Assembly: GCA_963674835.2 (NCBI GenBank)
Contig: CAXXKC010000002.1
Location: 372,001-436,000 of the forward strand
Length of the DNA: 64,000 nucleotides
Direction: 5' to 3'
DNA from: G963674835 sp963674835
GTDB taxonomy: Bacteria; Planctomycetota; Planctomycetia; Pirellulales; Thermoguttaceae
In this document: positions 25,896-34,515 of the stretch, one piece after another
Layout of the letters: each line of letters opens with the position of its first letter
How positions within the stretch are numbered: the stretch's first letter is position 1
Made by a program: the position numbers and the translations under genes
Notes under the pieces: model-generated
What the model was told of the DNA's origin: nothing
Databases searched by the model: none
The model's input: only the letters and a program-made list of their open reading frames with translations

Positions 25896-28031
25896 ATGGC
25901 ACGAATGCTCGGCAGATTGAGCTTGTTCGGTTGGATTCTCGCGGTCGCCGCGTTGTCGGTGCAGGCGGCGGAACCGTCGGCAAAGGCCAAGGCGGAAACG
26001 CTGTCGGTGCTGACACGGAGTTATCCGGATCCGGGCAAGATCCTGGTGTCGGTCCGCGTGCTGTCGCCGGCGGACGTTGAGGACACGGCGAAGCTGTCGT
26101 TGGAGGTGAAGTTGCGGGCGGCAGACGGGGACAAGGTCGTAAAGGAGACGGCCGTGGAGACCGAACCGCAGATGCAGGAAGAGATCAGTTTGGACGCTGC
26201 GGACCTGCCCGCCGGGTCGTATACGGCAGTGGTGGAGTTGCGGCAGCCGTCGGGGCAGAAGCTCGGTGAGACGACGGCCGAGGTCAAGTGGCCCGGTCGG
26301 TCCGAGGCCTTCAAGAACATCAAGATTCTGAACAACTTTGTGTGGCAGTTGCTCGATCTGCAGAAGTCGGCGGGCGGAGCGATTGAGGGAACGCACGAGG
26401 TGAGCGTGCCGTACGATCGCTGGTTACTGGTGCGGACCAAGAGCGCCGCGGGAAAGCCGGGACAGGTCAGCGTGAGCCTGGATTCGAAACCGCTCCACCG
26501 GCATGTCGCGGGTACTGCGGAGACGTTGGAGAGCATGCGATTTGTGAAGGCGGGCAAGCATGCCGTCAAGGTCGCCGCTGAAGGGGAGGCCGCGTTGGAG
26601 CTGTTGGACGTGCGGGCGGTACCGGAGATTCAGCATAGTCGTTATCCGAGCAGCACGCAGTACGTGAAGCAGGGGCTGAAATACGACTGGGAGTATATCA
26701 AGCCGCGGATTCTTCCCAACGTGAACACGATCATCAGTTCCGGATTTCCCGAAGAGGCCGAGCCGCACTTGCGGGAGTGGAAGCAGCGCGGCGGCAAGTG
26801 GATCAGCTACATGGGCCGCGCTGCGTACCGGGGTGACAAGGACGCAGAGGAGGGTGCCGAAGTATGTGCGCAGTTTTATGCCACGAGGCCCGGCTACTCG
26901 CACGCGATGCTGGACGGAGTGCTGGTGGATGAGTTCTACAAGCCGCAAGATCCTTATGAGATGTATGCGGCCGCCATCCGACGGCTGAACACCCAGTTTC
27001 CGGGCCGGTCGTTCTATCCGTACGCGGCGGGCCTCTTCGGCCAGAACGAGGGGAGCGTGGACTTCGCCCGGGCGTGCATCGAGGGGGGCGGGTACGTGTG
27101 CTGGGAGGCGTACATCGCGGAGTTCGACAATCTGAAGTCGGCGCTGATCGGCATGCGGGCCTATCCGCGAAGCCGCATCATCACCTTCGAAGACAAGTTG
27201 CCGGGGCTGGTTCGACACACGATTTGGGTGCCGGCGATCTTCTCGTTCCCCTGGCCGTTCGCCGACGGATATGCGAGCGTCGATTACAACGCTTACTTGG
27301 ACATGCAGTTCCAGTTCATCGCCACGCACCCGGCGCTGTTCGGGCTGGGCGGGGTGCACATTTGGCGTACGGGATACTGTGACGAAGAACGGCTTCGTTG
27401 GTGCGGGCAGTTCTTCCGGCACTACTGCCTGGAAGGAAGGACCGACCGAGTATCGGACCATCCGTACATGCTGACGCACATTCAGAACCCCGACTTCGTC
27501 GATGGATTGAAGGGCTGGAAGGTGGAAGCCGCCGCAAAGGACAGTATTACGGCCGGCAATCAGGATGGGTTCGGCAAGTTCATGGGGCGTTACTATCGAG
27601 GCCCCAACACGTTCCTGGTCACCAAGCGGCAGAAGGAGCGACCGAACGTGTTTTCGCAGGAGATCCGCGGTCTAGATTCGGGGCAACTCTATTCGGTGAA
27701 GATGTTTACGGGCGACTACGGCGACCTGCTCGAAGGCAAATCGCGCGGGGCGGTCCTCCCGGTCGCGCTGACGATCGAGGGCGTGGAGCTATTGGAGGAT
27801 CCGACGCACTCGTATCAGACGCCCTTCGCCACGAAACACGAGCAGAAGCCGTTCGACAAGAAGCCGTTCTGGTTGAACTACCACTGGCAGGTATTTCGCG
27901 CGAAGGGTCCGACCGCCACGCTTCGGGTTTCCGACTGGGAGAGCCCGACCGAGCCTGGCGGCCCGGTCGGACAGCAGATCCTGCATACATTCGTGGAGGT
28001 GAAGCCGTATTTGGAGGATACGGTGAAATAG
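25896..28031 (+). CDS. large secreted protein of unknown function
   Basis: The 711-aa protein has a signal peptide (MARMLGRLSLFGWILAVAALSV) and CAGGAGA upstream. Residues about 30-145 look like a beta-sandwich; about 250-520 read like a TIM-barrel (MLDGVLVDEFYKPQDPYEMY, GGYVCWEAYIAEFD), and a C-terminal beta-rich domain follows. The acidic LVDEF strand end recalls glycosidase catalytic sites and the central part of the product of the gene at 29-1618, but no family is certain. It converges on the GH38-like gene with a 24-bp gap. Confidence 0.7.
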   Translation: MARMLGRLSLFGWILAVAALSVQAAEPSAKAKAETLSVLTRSYPDPGKILVSVRVLSPADVEDTAKLSLEVKLRAADGDKVVKETAVETEPQMQEEISLDAADLPAGSYTAVVELRQPSGQKLGETTAEVKWPGRSEAFKNIKILNNFVWQLLDLQKSAGGAIEGTHEVSVPYDRWLLVRTKSAAGKPGQVSVSLDSKPLHRHVAGTAETLESMRFVKAGKHAVKVAAEGEAALELLDVRAVPEIQHSRYPSSTQYVKQGLKYDWEYIKPRILPNVNTIISSGFPEEAEPHLREWKQRGGKWISYMGRAAYRGDKDAEEGAEVCAQFYATRPGYSHAMLDGVLVDEFYKPQDPYEMYAAAIRRLNTQFPGRSFYPYAAGLFGQNEGSVDFARACIEGGGYVCWEAYIAEFDNLKSALIGMRAYPRSRIITFEDKLPGLVRHTIWVPAIFSFPWPFADGYASVDYNAYLDMQFQFIATHPALFGLGGVHIWRTGYCDEERLRWCGQFFRHYCLEGRTDRVSDHPYMLTHIQNPDFVDGLKGWKVEAAAKDSITAGNQDGFGKFMGRYYRGPNTFLVTKRQKERPNVFSQEIRGLDSGQLYSVKMFTGDYGDLLEGKSRGAVLPVALTIEGVELLEDPTHSYQTPFATKHEQKPFDKKPFWLNYHWQVFRAKGPTATLRVSDWESPTEPGGPVGQQILHTFVEVKPYLEDTVK

Positions 28032-28055
28032 CCGCCTTTTGTGCGCAAAGGTCCG

Positions 28056-30593
28056 TTACGGTTGATGAAGGCGCTTGGTATACACGGGGCTTTCGCGGAG
28101 TTCGGGGTTGATTACGACCTGGGGCTCAAAGAGGAGCGTGTCGGTCTGTTGGCCGGGGTCGATCGCGGGTTGATCGGCGGGACTCCAGGCGAGGTCGTAC
28201 TGGAACTCGAAGGCGCCGTGGCTGTCGGCGACGAAGTTGGTGAACCAGATGTTGTTGAACACCATGGAGAGGATGCGACCGGGGTTCTCCGGCGGATCGT
28301 TCCGCTGGGCGAGGACATTGTGTTGGCCGAAGGTCACCAGCGGCGCGTCGCGAGTGGTCCAGAGCCAGCGGCCGGCGGGAGTGGGGTACTGGGCCCAGGC
28401 GTCGATCGTGAAGTAATCGCGGCAGGTGCCCGGCAGCTGGTCTTCGTACGGCACGAAGGGGAGTCCGCCGTTGCTGAGGGTGGGCAACTGGCGGCCGCAG
28501 GGGACATTGCAGACAGCAAAGAAGACCTCGGGCAGTTCGGACTCCGTGCGATGGAAGCGCATGGTCAGCCGCGCGCGCGGTTGGTCGTGAAAGAGTTCCA
28601 GACGGCGAATGAACCACTTTAGCCGCGGATGCTCTAGCGTCTGGGTGTAGACGGTAGTGTGCGCGTTCTGCTGGACTTCCGCGGCAGCGTTGGCGACGGC
28701 AGGCACTTCCTTGAGCAATTCGCCCCGCAGTTTCAGGCGTTCGGCATCGGGTTTGCCGAAGGCTTCGAGGAAGGCCCAGCGCGCGGCGAACCCCTGAACG
28801 TCGACGGAGAGGAAGTCGCCGGTGCCGGCGTCGAAGAGCGGCTTTGTCATACCCGGCCAAGTGGCTGAGGTGGGCCAGCCGTGCTCGTCGAGCGTGACTT
28901 CGACGGTCTTCTTCTCCGACTGGGGCTGCGGCTCGGCGGTTTTCTCGCTCAAGAGCAATCGCCGGATCGATTGGGCATCGAGGTCTTGGACCCAGAACCG
29001 TGCCTGCTGGTTCGGGCTGTTGTCGGGGAAGGTCTGGGACGTGTTCGAGATGGACATCTCGTGGTCGTCCTTTGGGCGGACCCACTGCCGATAGCCGGGC
29101 ACGAACTCGAGCGGGATGCGCTGGCCGGTCTTGGGATCTTCGAGGCTGTGGAAATCGCCGCGGAGGCAGGTGACCGGCATGGTGATCCAGCCGCTCCAAG
29201 GGTCTTTGGCCGTGTTGGCCACGTAGAGACCTTCGGGGAGCCCGTAGACGGCCGTCCGTGCCCGCTGCGACAATAGGAGCTTGGCAAGAGACATGGGCCG
29301 ATAGGCCATTCGTGATTTTTCGTTGTATTGGGCCCAAGTGTCCAAGGAGTGGGGCTGGGAGACGCTGTCGCCGGAGCCCCAGGTGTGCTCGTCGAAGAGG
29401 CACAGGTCGCGGTAGATGGTGTCGGCCGCACGTTTGGCATTTGGATCGAGCGGTCCCCAAACCGGCGAGGTTGCGGCAGCGGCCAACCGCTTGGCGCGGC
29501 GGCTGGCGGCGACTTCGCGCGGGCCGGAGCCATCGCCATCGGCCCACCAGTCGGTGAATTCGCCTTCGTGCTCCGGGGCACTCTTGCCGATTTCTTCGCG
29601 CATCTGTTGGAGGGCTTCGCGGACCGTGGTCAAACGGAGTTGTGGTTCCAGGCCCAGGCGATTCCACGCGGCGACGAAGTCGGCCAGAGGCGGGAAAGGT
29701 GGGTCGTTGTCGATGCGCCACTCATTCGTGGTGGAGATAATCAGTGTGGGATAGGCGTATCCGTGCGATTCGAGGTTGCGGAGGCGAGTGAGCAGATGGG
29801 CATGGGCTTCGCGCAGCGTGGCCTCGTCGGTGCGGAAGGTCTCGCCGGGGCGAGGGGGACGATAGCGCGTGTCGGTGGATTCGGGGACGGGGCCGCGCCG
29901 CCAACTGTCGGGGAAGAAATAGCTGAAGCCCTCTGGATAGGAGTCGCCGAGCCATACGAACATGCGCCGTCCGTCGGGCATTTTCCACCAGAAGGCCGAA
30001 GGGCGTTTGAAGGGTGCCTCGCCGAGTGTGGCATTGATGCCCATGAGGAGGTTGTCGACTCCGCGGTCCAAGAGGCCGATGGCTCCGGCGCGAGGGAAGC
30101 CGTTGACGTCGTCCTGGACGGCCGCGCGGGGTTTCGCCCGTTGCCAGACTTCCTCGGGCAGCCAATGGAGGATGGTGTGCCACTCGGCCGCGTCGAGGGT
30201 GGGGGTTTGGTTCATGGCCATGGCCGTGATTTCGAGCCGGCCGGTATCGATCGCCTTGAGTAGATCCTTGCGCCGCGCGTCGTCGGCCGCCTGCCACCAG
30301 TCGTCGACCGAGAGCGTGGCTTCGGCGGTCCAGCGGAACTGGGCCTCGGGTGGAAGGTCGGTTGGGGCAAGCACGGCGTCGATGGCGACATCGAGAAAGC
30401 GCATTTGCTGCTGGCGGCAGACGGCCGGATGGTCGGTAAACCCGATATCGGTGTGCGATAGGTGGATGATGTCGACGCGGCGGATCATTTTGAGTTCCTT
30501 GGATTTGTCGGCGGCTAGAAGAACTGCCGGGGCGACGAGCATGAAGCAAGCGACCGGCAGATAGATGATCATTTGAGCGTGGAAAGTCTTCAT
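28056..30593 (-). CDS. secreted GH38-like (DUF5054-type) glycosidase
   Basis: The 845-aa protein has a signal peptide (MKTFHAQMIIYLPVACFML). HLSHTDIGFTD at 44-54 gives the H47/D49 metal-ligand pattern of GH38 alpha-mannosidases, and VQDDVNGFP around 159-167 supplies a candidate nucleophile. The rest of the barrel and the beta-rich C-terminal half follow the layout of DUF5054 proteins. It is probably a zinc-dependent alpha-mannosidase-like enzyme, but the specific activity is not provable. An ATG at 30593 is preferred over a TTG 12 nt upstream. Confidence 0.78.
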   Translation of the reverse strand: MKTFHAQMIIYLPVACFMLVAPAVLLAADKSKELKMIRRVDIIHLSHTDIGFTDHPAVCRQQQMRFLDVAIDAVLAPTDLPPEAQFRWTAEATLSVDDWWQAADDARRKDLLKAIDTGRLEITAMAMNQTPTLDAAEWHTILHWLPEEVWQRAKPRAAVQDDVNGFPRAGAIGLLDRGVDNLLMGINATLGEAPFKRPSAFWWKMPDGRRMFVWLGDSYPEGFSYFFPDSWRRGPVPESTDTRYRPPRPGETFRTDEATLREAHAHLLTRLRNLESHGYAYPTLIISTTNEWRIDNDPPFPPLADFVAAWNRLGLEPQLRLTTVREALQQMREEIGKSAPEHEGEFTDWWADGDGSGPREVAASRRAKRLAAAATSPVWGPLDPNAKRAADTIYRDLCLFDEHTWGSGDSVSQPHSLDTWAQYNEKSRMAYRPMSLAKLLLSQRARTAVYGLPEGLYVANTAKDPWSGWITMPVTCLRGDFHSLEDPKTGQRIPLEFVPGYRQWVRPKDDHEMSISNTSQTFPDNSPNQQARFWVQDLDAQSIRRLLLSEKTAEPQPQSEKKTVEVTLDEHGWPTSATWPGMTKPLFDAGTGDFLSVDVQGFAARWAFLEAFGKPDAERLKLRGELLKEVPAVANAAAEVQQNAHTTVYTQTLEHPRLKWFIRRLELFHDQPRARLTMRFHRTESELPEVFFAVCNVPCGRQLPTLSNGGLPFVPYEDQLPGTCRDYFTIDAWAQYPTPAGRWLWTTRDAPLVTFGQHNVLAQRNDPPENPGRILSMVFNNIWFTNFVADSHGAFEFQYDLAWSPADQPAIDPGQQTDTLLFEPQVVINPELRESPVYTKRLHQP

Positions 30594-30804
30594 GGGGAAG
30601 TCCAATGGGCCAAATCGGGATGCGACATGGGTTGGCTCATATTATAGCCCGGGGCCGGGGAGGAAATACACTGCCGTAGTCAGTGACTGGCGATGCGGAC
30701 TGGAGGGTTTTTGATGGCGGATTTGGGCAGTTTGGCGGCTGCAGAATGCAAATATCCGTCAGTTCTCGTGCAATTTGGGTGCTAGAATCGCTTGGTGGGG
30801 GCAA
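30594..30804. other. spacer upstream of GH38-like gene
   Basis: Holds the leader and promoter side of the leftward GH38-like gene. No open frame with coding character and no hairpin of note was seen up to repeat copy G. Confidence 0.5.
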
Positions 30805-30899
30805 TAGTGCGTGTCGCACTTGACTGTAGCGTTCGCGGCGACGTGGTTCTGCAGTTCCGAAAGCGAAAAACACGCTACAGTTACGCCGAACGCGCTCTA
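30805..30899 (+). repeat. 95-bp intergenic repeat, copy G
   Basis: A full-length copy of the first subtype: TAGTGCGTGTCGCAC, GTAGCGTTCGCGGCG, CAGTTCCGAAAGCGAAA, ACACGCTAC, GCGCTCTA. It lies between two divergently oriented genes, with no gene ending at it. The 280 bp that follow (30900-31178) show no gene. Confidence 0.88.
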
Positions 30900-31178
30900 T
30901 TGATGCCTGTATTGAAAACGAAACAAGGGGTCCAACCCAATCCTGATCTTTCAGCCTCCCGATGGTCGGCCTCGTTCCAGTTCCAATGCAGGACCCAATA
31001 GAATGCCCCGGCGAGCATGCCGTTGAATGACCGATGCCGGCGCTGTCAACGATCGCGTTTCATCCCGAATATCGGCCGAGATGGCTCGAATCCGGAGCCC
31101 GGTTACCGCGCGATGCACATAGGCAGTGCAGGTGTCGATAAGCCGTCGAAGTGCCTTTTTTTGGAAGGGAGAAAGCCG

Positions 31179-31631
31179 ATGGACCAAGTCCCGGCGGTAG
31201 TGAGAACGCCAGCGCGAGCGTTGCGTCAGGTGTGTTTCTTCGTGGGAGTGGTTGGAGTACTGGTGATCGTGGCGGCAGGGGCTGCGTCGGCCCCGGATTC
31301 CGGCACGGGCGGAGCCACCCCCTACACGCCGACCCAAGGGGAATGGTTGTGCCTGATGCTGAATGCGGAGCAGGGTGTGTTCAATGGTGAACAACAGCCA
31401 ACGGACGTGCACGTTCGATTTCTGTACGATCGATCCAAGCCGAACACGATCGAGATCGAACTGCTGGGCGACATCAATGCCGTAGATACGGAGATGGAAC
31501 GTCAGCGTCTGGTTACCCAGCAGAGGGTACTAGCGGCGGCCAAGGATCGTGGTTGGGATCAGTGGCTGAAGATCGAGGTCAAAGCGATCCGCATCACTGG
31601 GCCTCCGACTCCGCAGATGCTGATGCGTTAG
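31179..31631 (+). CDS. small exported or membrane-anchored hypothetical protein
   Basis: The 150-aa protein has one hydrophobic N-terminal segment (about 16-38, CFFVGVVGVLVIVAAGAAS) that may be a signal peptide or anchor. A polar domain follows (GEWLCLMLNAEQGVF, TIEIELLGDINAVDTEME), ending PPTPQMLMR. AAGGGAG precedes the ATG. No family is recognised. It stands 166 bp upstream of imuA and is unlikely to share its promoter. Confidence 0.65.
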   Translation: MDQVPAVVRTPARALRQVCFFVGVVGVLVIVAAGAASAPDSGTGGATPYTPTQGEWLCLMLNAEQGVFNGEQQPTDVHVRFLYDRSKPNTIEIELLGDINAVDTEMERQRLVTQQRVLAAAKDRGWDQWLKIEVKAIRITGPPTPQMLMR

Positions 31632-31761
31632 GGGATTCCCCCCGCGGGCGAGCACTGAGATCGCTCGGAGAACGAGCGAAGGCACGGCTTTTCTGCCATT
31701 TCTCTGCTTTGCGGAAGAGAGCGGCGGGAAAAGTGCCGATATGCAGATTGACGGCGATAGG

Positions 31762-31773
31762 GTACATGTGTAC
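31762..31773. promoter_or_regulatory. palindrome upstream of imuA, possible SOS operator
   Basis: GTACA-TG-TGTAC is a 12-bp inverted repeat 25 bp before the imuA ATG and directly precedes ACTATT, a passable -10. imuA-imuB-dnaE2 cassettes are normally LexA-controlled, so this is where an operator would be expected. It does not match the Gram-positive or proteobacterial LexA consensus. Confidence 0.3.
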
Positions 31774-31797
31774 ACTATTCTCCGGAGGTCTGCTAGC

Positions 31798-32598
31798 ATG
31801 CTCTCGCCCCAAGAAAACCGGCCTTTTCCACGCGCTCCGAGGGACAGCTCCTTTTTCGCTGGCACGAAAATGGGGACTGTCCCTCGCTCGCCGCAGGAGC
31901 TTGTCGGCGAGCTGCAGCGGCAGATCGCTCGGCTGGAAGGCAGTCGGCGTCCGGCAGAGTTGCCGCCGGTTTCCAGCGGATGTCCCCCGTTGGACGAGGT
32001 GCTTCCGGAAAAGGGGTTTCGGCGGGGAACGCTGTCGGAATGGTTTAGCGACGGTGACGGGAGCGGGGCGACCGGTTTGGCGTTTCTAGCCGCCAGGGAG
32101 GCATGTGCCGACGGGGGCGTGCTGGTGGTAATGGACGATCGCCGGCAATTCTATCCTCCGGCCGCCGCTCGGTTGGGCATTGGCATAGAGCAGATGCTCG
32201 TTGTTCAGGCGTGCAACGCGACCGACAGCTTTTGGGCGATGGATCAGGCCCTGCGCTGCCCGGCGGTGGCGGCCGTGCTGGGCTGGCCGGAAAAGCTCGA
32301 CGCGCGGACGTTTCGCCGGTGGCAGTTGGCGGTGGAGCAAGGGGGCGGACTGGGGATTTTGCTGCGTTCGAGCTGCGCGCGGCATGAGCCTTCGTGGGCC
32401 GAGGTTCGTTTGCAGGTGGAACCGTTGCCGGCCAAGACCTCTCGGAGTGGGCGCCGGTTGGGGATCGAGTTGTTGCGGAGCCGCGGTCTCGCCTGCGGTG
32501 CGAGGGTGGAGGTAGAGGTCGACGATGAAACGTGCACTGTGCGTTTGGCTGCCCAATTGGACCATTCAGCGAGTCGCGCTGGGACAAGCGGAGCTTAG
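31798..32598 (+). CDS. imuA: ImuA-like protein of the mutasome
   Basis: The 266-aa RecA-fold protein has SSGCPPLDEVLPEKGFRRGTLSEW (about 57-80; noted in parts), the layout by which ImuA/SulA-like proteins resemble RecA, followed by VLVVMDDRRQFYPPAAARLG. It acts with ImuB and DnaE2 in damage-induced translesion synthesis. GGAGG precedes the ATG at 31798. It overlaps imuB by 74 bp. The first about 35 residues are translated from a hairpin repeat (31839-31885), so a start at 31870 is possible. Confidence 0.82.
   Translation: MLSPQENRPFPRAPRDSSFFAGTKMGTVPRSPQELVGELQRQIARLEGSRRPAELPPVSSGCPPLDEVLPEKGFRRGTLSEWFSDGDGSGATGLAFLAAREACADGGVLVVMDDRRQFYPPAAARLGIGIEQMLVVQACNATDSFWAMDQALRCPAVAAVLGWPEKLDARTFRRWQLAVEQGGGLGILLRSSCARHEPSWAEVRLQVEPLPAKTSRSGRRLGIELLRSRGLACGARVEVEVDDETCTVRLAAQLDHSASRAGTSGA
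31839..31885. repeat. inverted repeat inside the imuA 5' end
   Basis: GAGGGACAG (31839-31847) and CTGTCCCTC (31877-31885) are perfect inverted 9-mers around 29 nt containing TTTTTCGC and GCACGAAAATGGGG. It is read as protein if imuA starts at 31798. It looks like an inserted repeat, not conserved ImuA sequence. Confidence 0.65.
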
Positions 32599-34372
32599 CG
32601 AGTTTCCGTTGCGGAGACGCATGGAGGGTGGGTCGAGTCCAGCGGGCGCTGTTGGAATTGAGCGAAATCGTGGTCGGTGGGGCTCGCTGCGCTCGGCTCA
32701 CTCTAAGATGATGGATCGTGACGCTTGGGCGGCTGGATCGAGAACGATAAGCGCGTCGCGGGATCGGGCAATCGTGCTTTACGAACTCTATCGCGGCGCC
32801 CGCCGGGTGACGGCCTGTTCGGCGAGGGCGGCGGGATTGGGAATTGCACGGGGCATGTCGCTCAGCGAAGCGAGTGCTCTGGGCGAGGCTTCCACCACGA
32901 CCTTGCACCTGGAGGCGGCTGATCCGACCGCAGACCGGCAGGGGTTGGAAGCGTTGGCCCGGGCGTGCCAGCAATTCAGCCCTGTCGTCGGTTTGGAAGA
33001 AGCGGACACTCCGGAGTGCCTGTTGTTGGATATTACAGGCCTGGACCATCTGTTCCATGGGGAACGGCTTCTGGCGGAGGAGGTGTTTTGCAGCATGGCG
33101 AGGCGCGGATTGGCCGCGCGGATTGGAGTAGCAGATACGGTAGGGGCCGCCTGGGCGGCGGCGCATTTTGAATGGCCGGGGCACGGCACGTCGCGAAAAC
33201 GGATGTCGATCAGCATCCTCGCGTCGCAGCAGGCGTTGTCGTTTTTGCGTGCGATGCCGGTGCAGGCCCTGCGGCTGCCTGACGAAACGGTCGAGGTGCT
33301 TCGCCAGTTGGGCATTTACCGGATCGACCAATTGGCGGCGTTGCCGCGCGCGGAGCTTGCCGCCCGTTTTGGACCGCAGTTGCTCCGGCGTTGGGACCAA
33401 GTTCTGGGGGAAGCGGCCGAGCCTATTTTGGGTCAGCCATTTCCGGAGGAATTGCAGGCGGAGCAGTTGTTGGAGCAGCCGACGACGCGGCGGGAAACGA
33501 TCGAGTTTTTGCTGCACCAGTTGATCGGTCGCGTGGCAGAGATGCTTTTTCATGCCGGGCGCGGAGCCACGCAATTGGAGTGTCGCTTGGATTGCGGCGC
33601 GGCGGAGGTCGATCTGTCGGTGGGTTTGTTCCAGCCGACCGATTTGCCGCAACATTTATGGCAACTAGTCCAGATGCGATTGGAGCGGGTTTCGCTGCCT
33701 GCGCCCGTGGCGGCTGTTTCCGTGCGGGCGGCGACCACGGCCGTTCTCCAGCGGCGGCAGCGGGAGTTGTTTGGCGACCGGTATGGTGCGTCGCTTGGGT
33801 GTGAAGGAATGTGGCCTAGCCGGGAGCACGCGGGTCTGATTGGAACTTTTCCCAGCCGGGGGCGGCTGGGCTACATCGGTGATGCCGAGCGGCTTCGTTT
33901 TCTGGCCGCTTTGATCGATCGGCTTAGCAGCCGTTTGGGTCGGCGGGCCGTTTTGCGGGCGCGGTTGGTCGCCGACGCGCAGCCGGAATTGGCGTGTCAT
34001 TATGATCCGTTGGTCGAAAAGCAGTCGGGGCAGCGGGCGCGACGGGCGGGAAGTGGGACGGGTGTTATGCTGAAGCATAACCTACGGGGTTGCGTGGACG
34101 GGGGTGAGCGGCCGCTGTGTTTGATGGGGCGACCGGTTTCGCTGGCGGCCACGTCGATTCTGCCTGAGGGTCCTCCGCTGCGGTTTCAGTGGCAAGGTCG
34201 CGAATGCCGTATTGCCCATTGCTGGGGCCCAGAGCGGATCCAAACCGGTTGGTGGCGAGGTCAGCCGATCGGACGCGACTATTACCGCATCGAAACGGCC
34301 GCCGGGCGCCGGTATTGGGTTTTCCGCCGATTGCGCGACGGGCGGTGGTTTATGCATGGGATGTTTGAGTAG
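32525..34372 (+). CDS. imuB: ImuB, catalytically dead Y-family polymerase homologue
   Basis: The 615-aa protein opens MKRALCVWLPNW where Pol IV enzymes have an active-site Asp, so the catalytic acid is missing, as is typical of ImuB. Residues about 80-360 keep the Y-family palm/fingers/little-finger layout (RVTACSARAAGLGIARGMSLSEA, LLLDITGLDHLFHGE, LRQLGIYRIDQLAALPRAEL). ImuB bridges the beta clamp and DnaE2. Three repeat-derived segments are translated within it, near residues 51-60, 443-451 and 513-519. It overlaps imuA and precedes dnaE2 by 63 bp. Confidence 0.9.
   Translation: MKRALCVWLPNWTIQRVALGQAELSEFPLRRRMEGGSSPAGAVGIERNRGRWGSLRSAHSKMMDRDAWAAGSRTISASRDRAIVLYELYRGARRVTACSARAAGLGIARGMSLSEASALGEASTTTLHLEAADPTADRQGLEALARACQQFSPVVGLEEADTPECLLLDITGLDHLFHGERLLAEEVFCSMARRGLAARIGVADTVGAAWAAAHFEWPGHGTSRKRMSISILASQQALSFLRAMPVQALRLPDETVEVLRQLGIYRIDQLAALPRAELAARFGPQLLRRWDQVLGEAAEPILGQPFPEELQAEQLLEQPTTRRETIEFLLHQLIGRVAEMLFHAGRGATQLECRLDCGAAEVDLSVGLFQPTDLPQHLWQLVQMRLERVSLPAPVAAVSVRAATTAVLQRRQRELFGDRYGASLGCEGMWPSREHAGLIGTFPSRGRLGYIGDAERLRFLAALIDRLSSRLGRRAVLRARLVADAQPELACHYDPLVEKQSGQRARRAGSGTGVMLKHNLRGCVDGGERPLCLMGRPVSLAATSILPEGPPLRFQWQGRECRIAHCWGPERIQTGWWRGQPIGRDYYRIETAAGRRYWVFRRLRDGRWFMHGMFE
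32676..32705 (+). repeat. GGTGGGGCTCGCTGCGCTCG-type repeat within imuB
   Basis: This 30-bp segment, ending GGCTCACTCTA, falls in a stretch (about residues 26-80) that separates the conserved first strand of ImuB from the next conserved block. It encodes a low-complexity WGSLRSAHSK peptide. Confidence 0.4.
33851..33875 (+). repeat. hairpin repeat (CCCAGCCG...CGGCTGGG) within imuB
   Basis: Variant of the CACAGCCG-AGGG-CGGCTGTG hairpin found intergenically at 41436, 48564, 48600 and 58563. The second stem pair is changed on both sides (A-T to C-G), so pairing is kept. The trailing CTACA is shared. Translated as PSRGRLGY. Confidence 0.6.
34060..34082 (+). repeat. 23-bp palindromic segment, imuB copy
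   Basis: Contains GTTATGCT-GA-AGCATAAC, perfect 8-bp arms. The whole 23-bp segment is identical to 37027-37049 in dnaE2, and both are read in the frame G-V-M-L-K-H-N. Confidence 0.85.
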
Positions 34373-34390
34373 AGGGATTGGGGATTAGGG

Positions 34391-34515
34391 GTTGGGGATT
34401 GGAGAACAGGATCGTGTTTTCTGGCGGTTCGGGCTATGCGTGACAGGGTTGACAATCACGGGAACAACGGGGTTCACGACTCGACTTCCAGACCCTATCC
34501 TCCCCAATCCCCAAC
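34391..34515. repeat. 12-bp inverted repeat spanning the dnaE2 start
   Basis: GTTGGGGATTGG (34391-34402) is the exact reverse complement of CCAATCCCCAAC (34504-34515). The left arm lies in the imuB-dnaE2 gap, within a GGGGATTAGGGG-type stretch; the right arm encodes part of the unconserved DnaE2 N-terminus. A folded mRNA would sequester the dnaE2 start codon in the loop. Confidence 0.55.

Noticed and set aside
31762..31773. LexA box upstream of imuA as a firm call
   Set aside because: The palindrome does not match a known LexA consensus; kept only as a low-confidence regulatory candidate.
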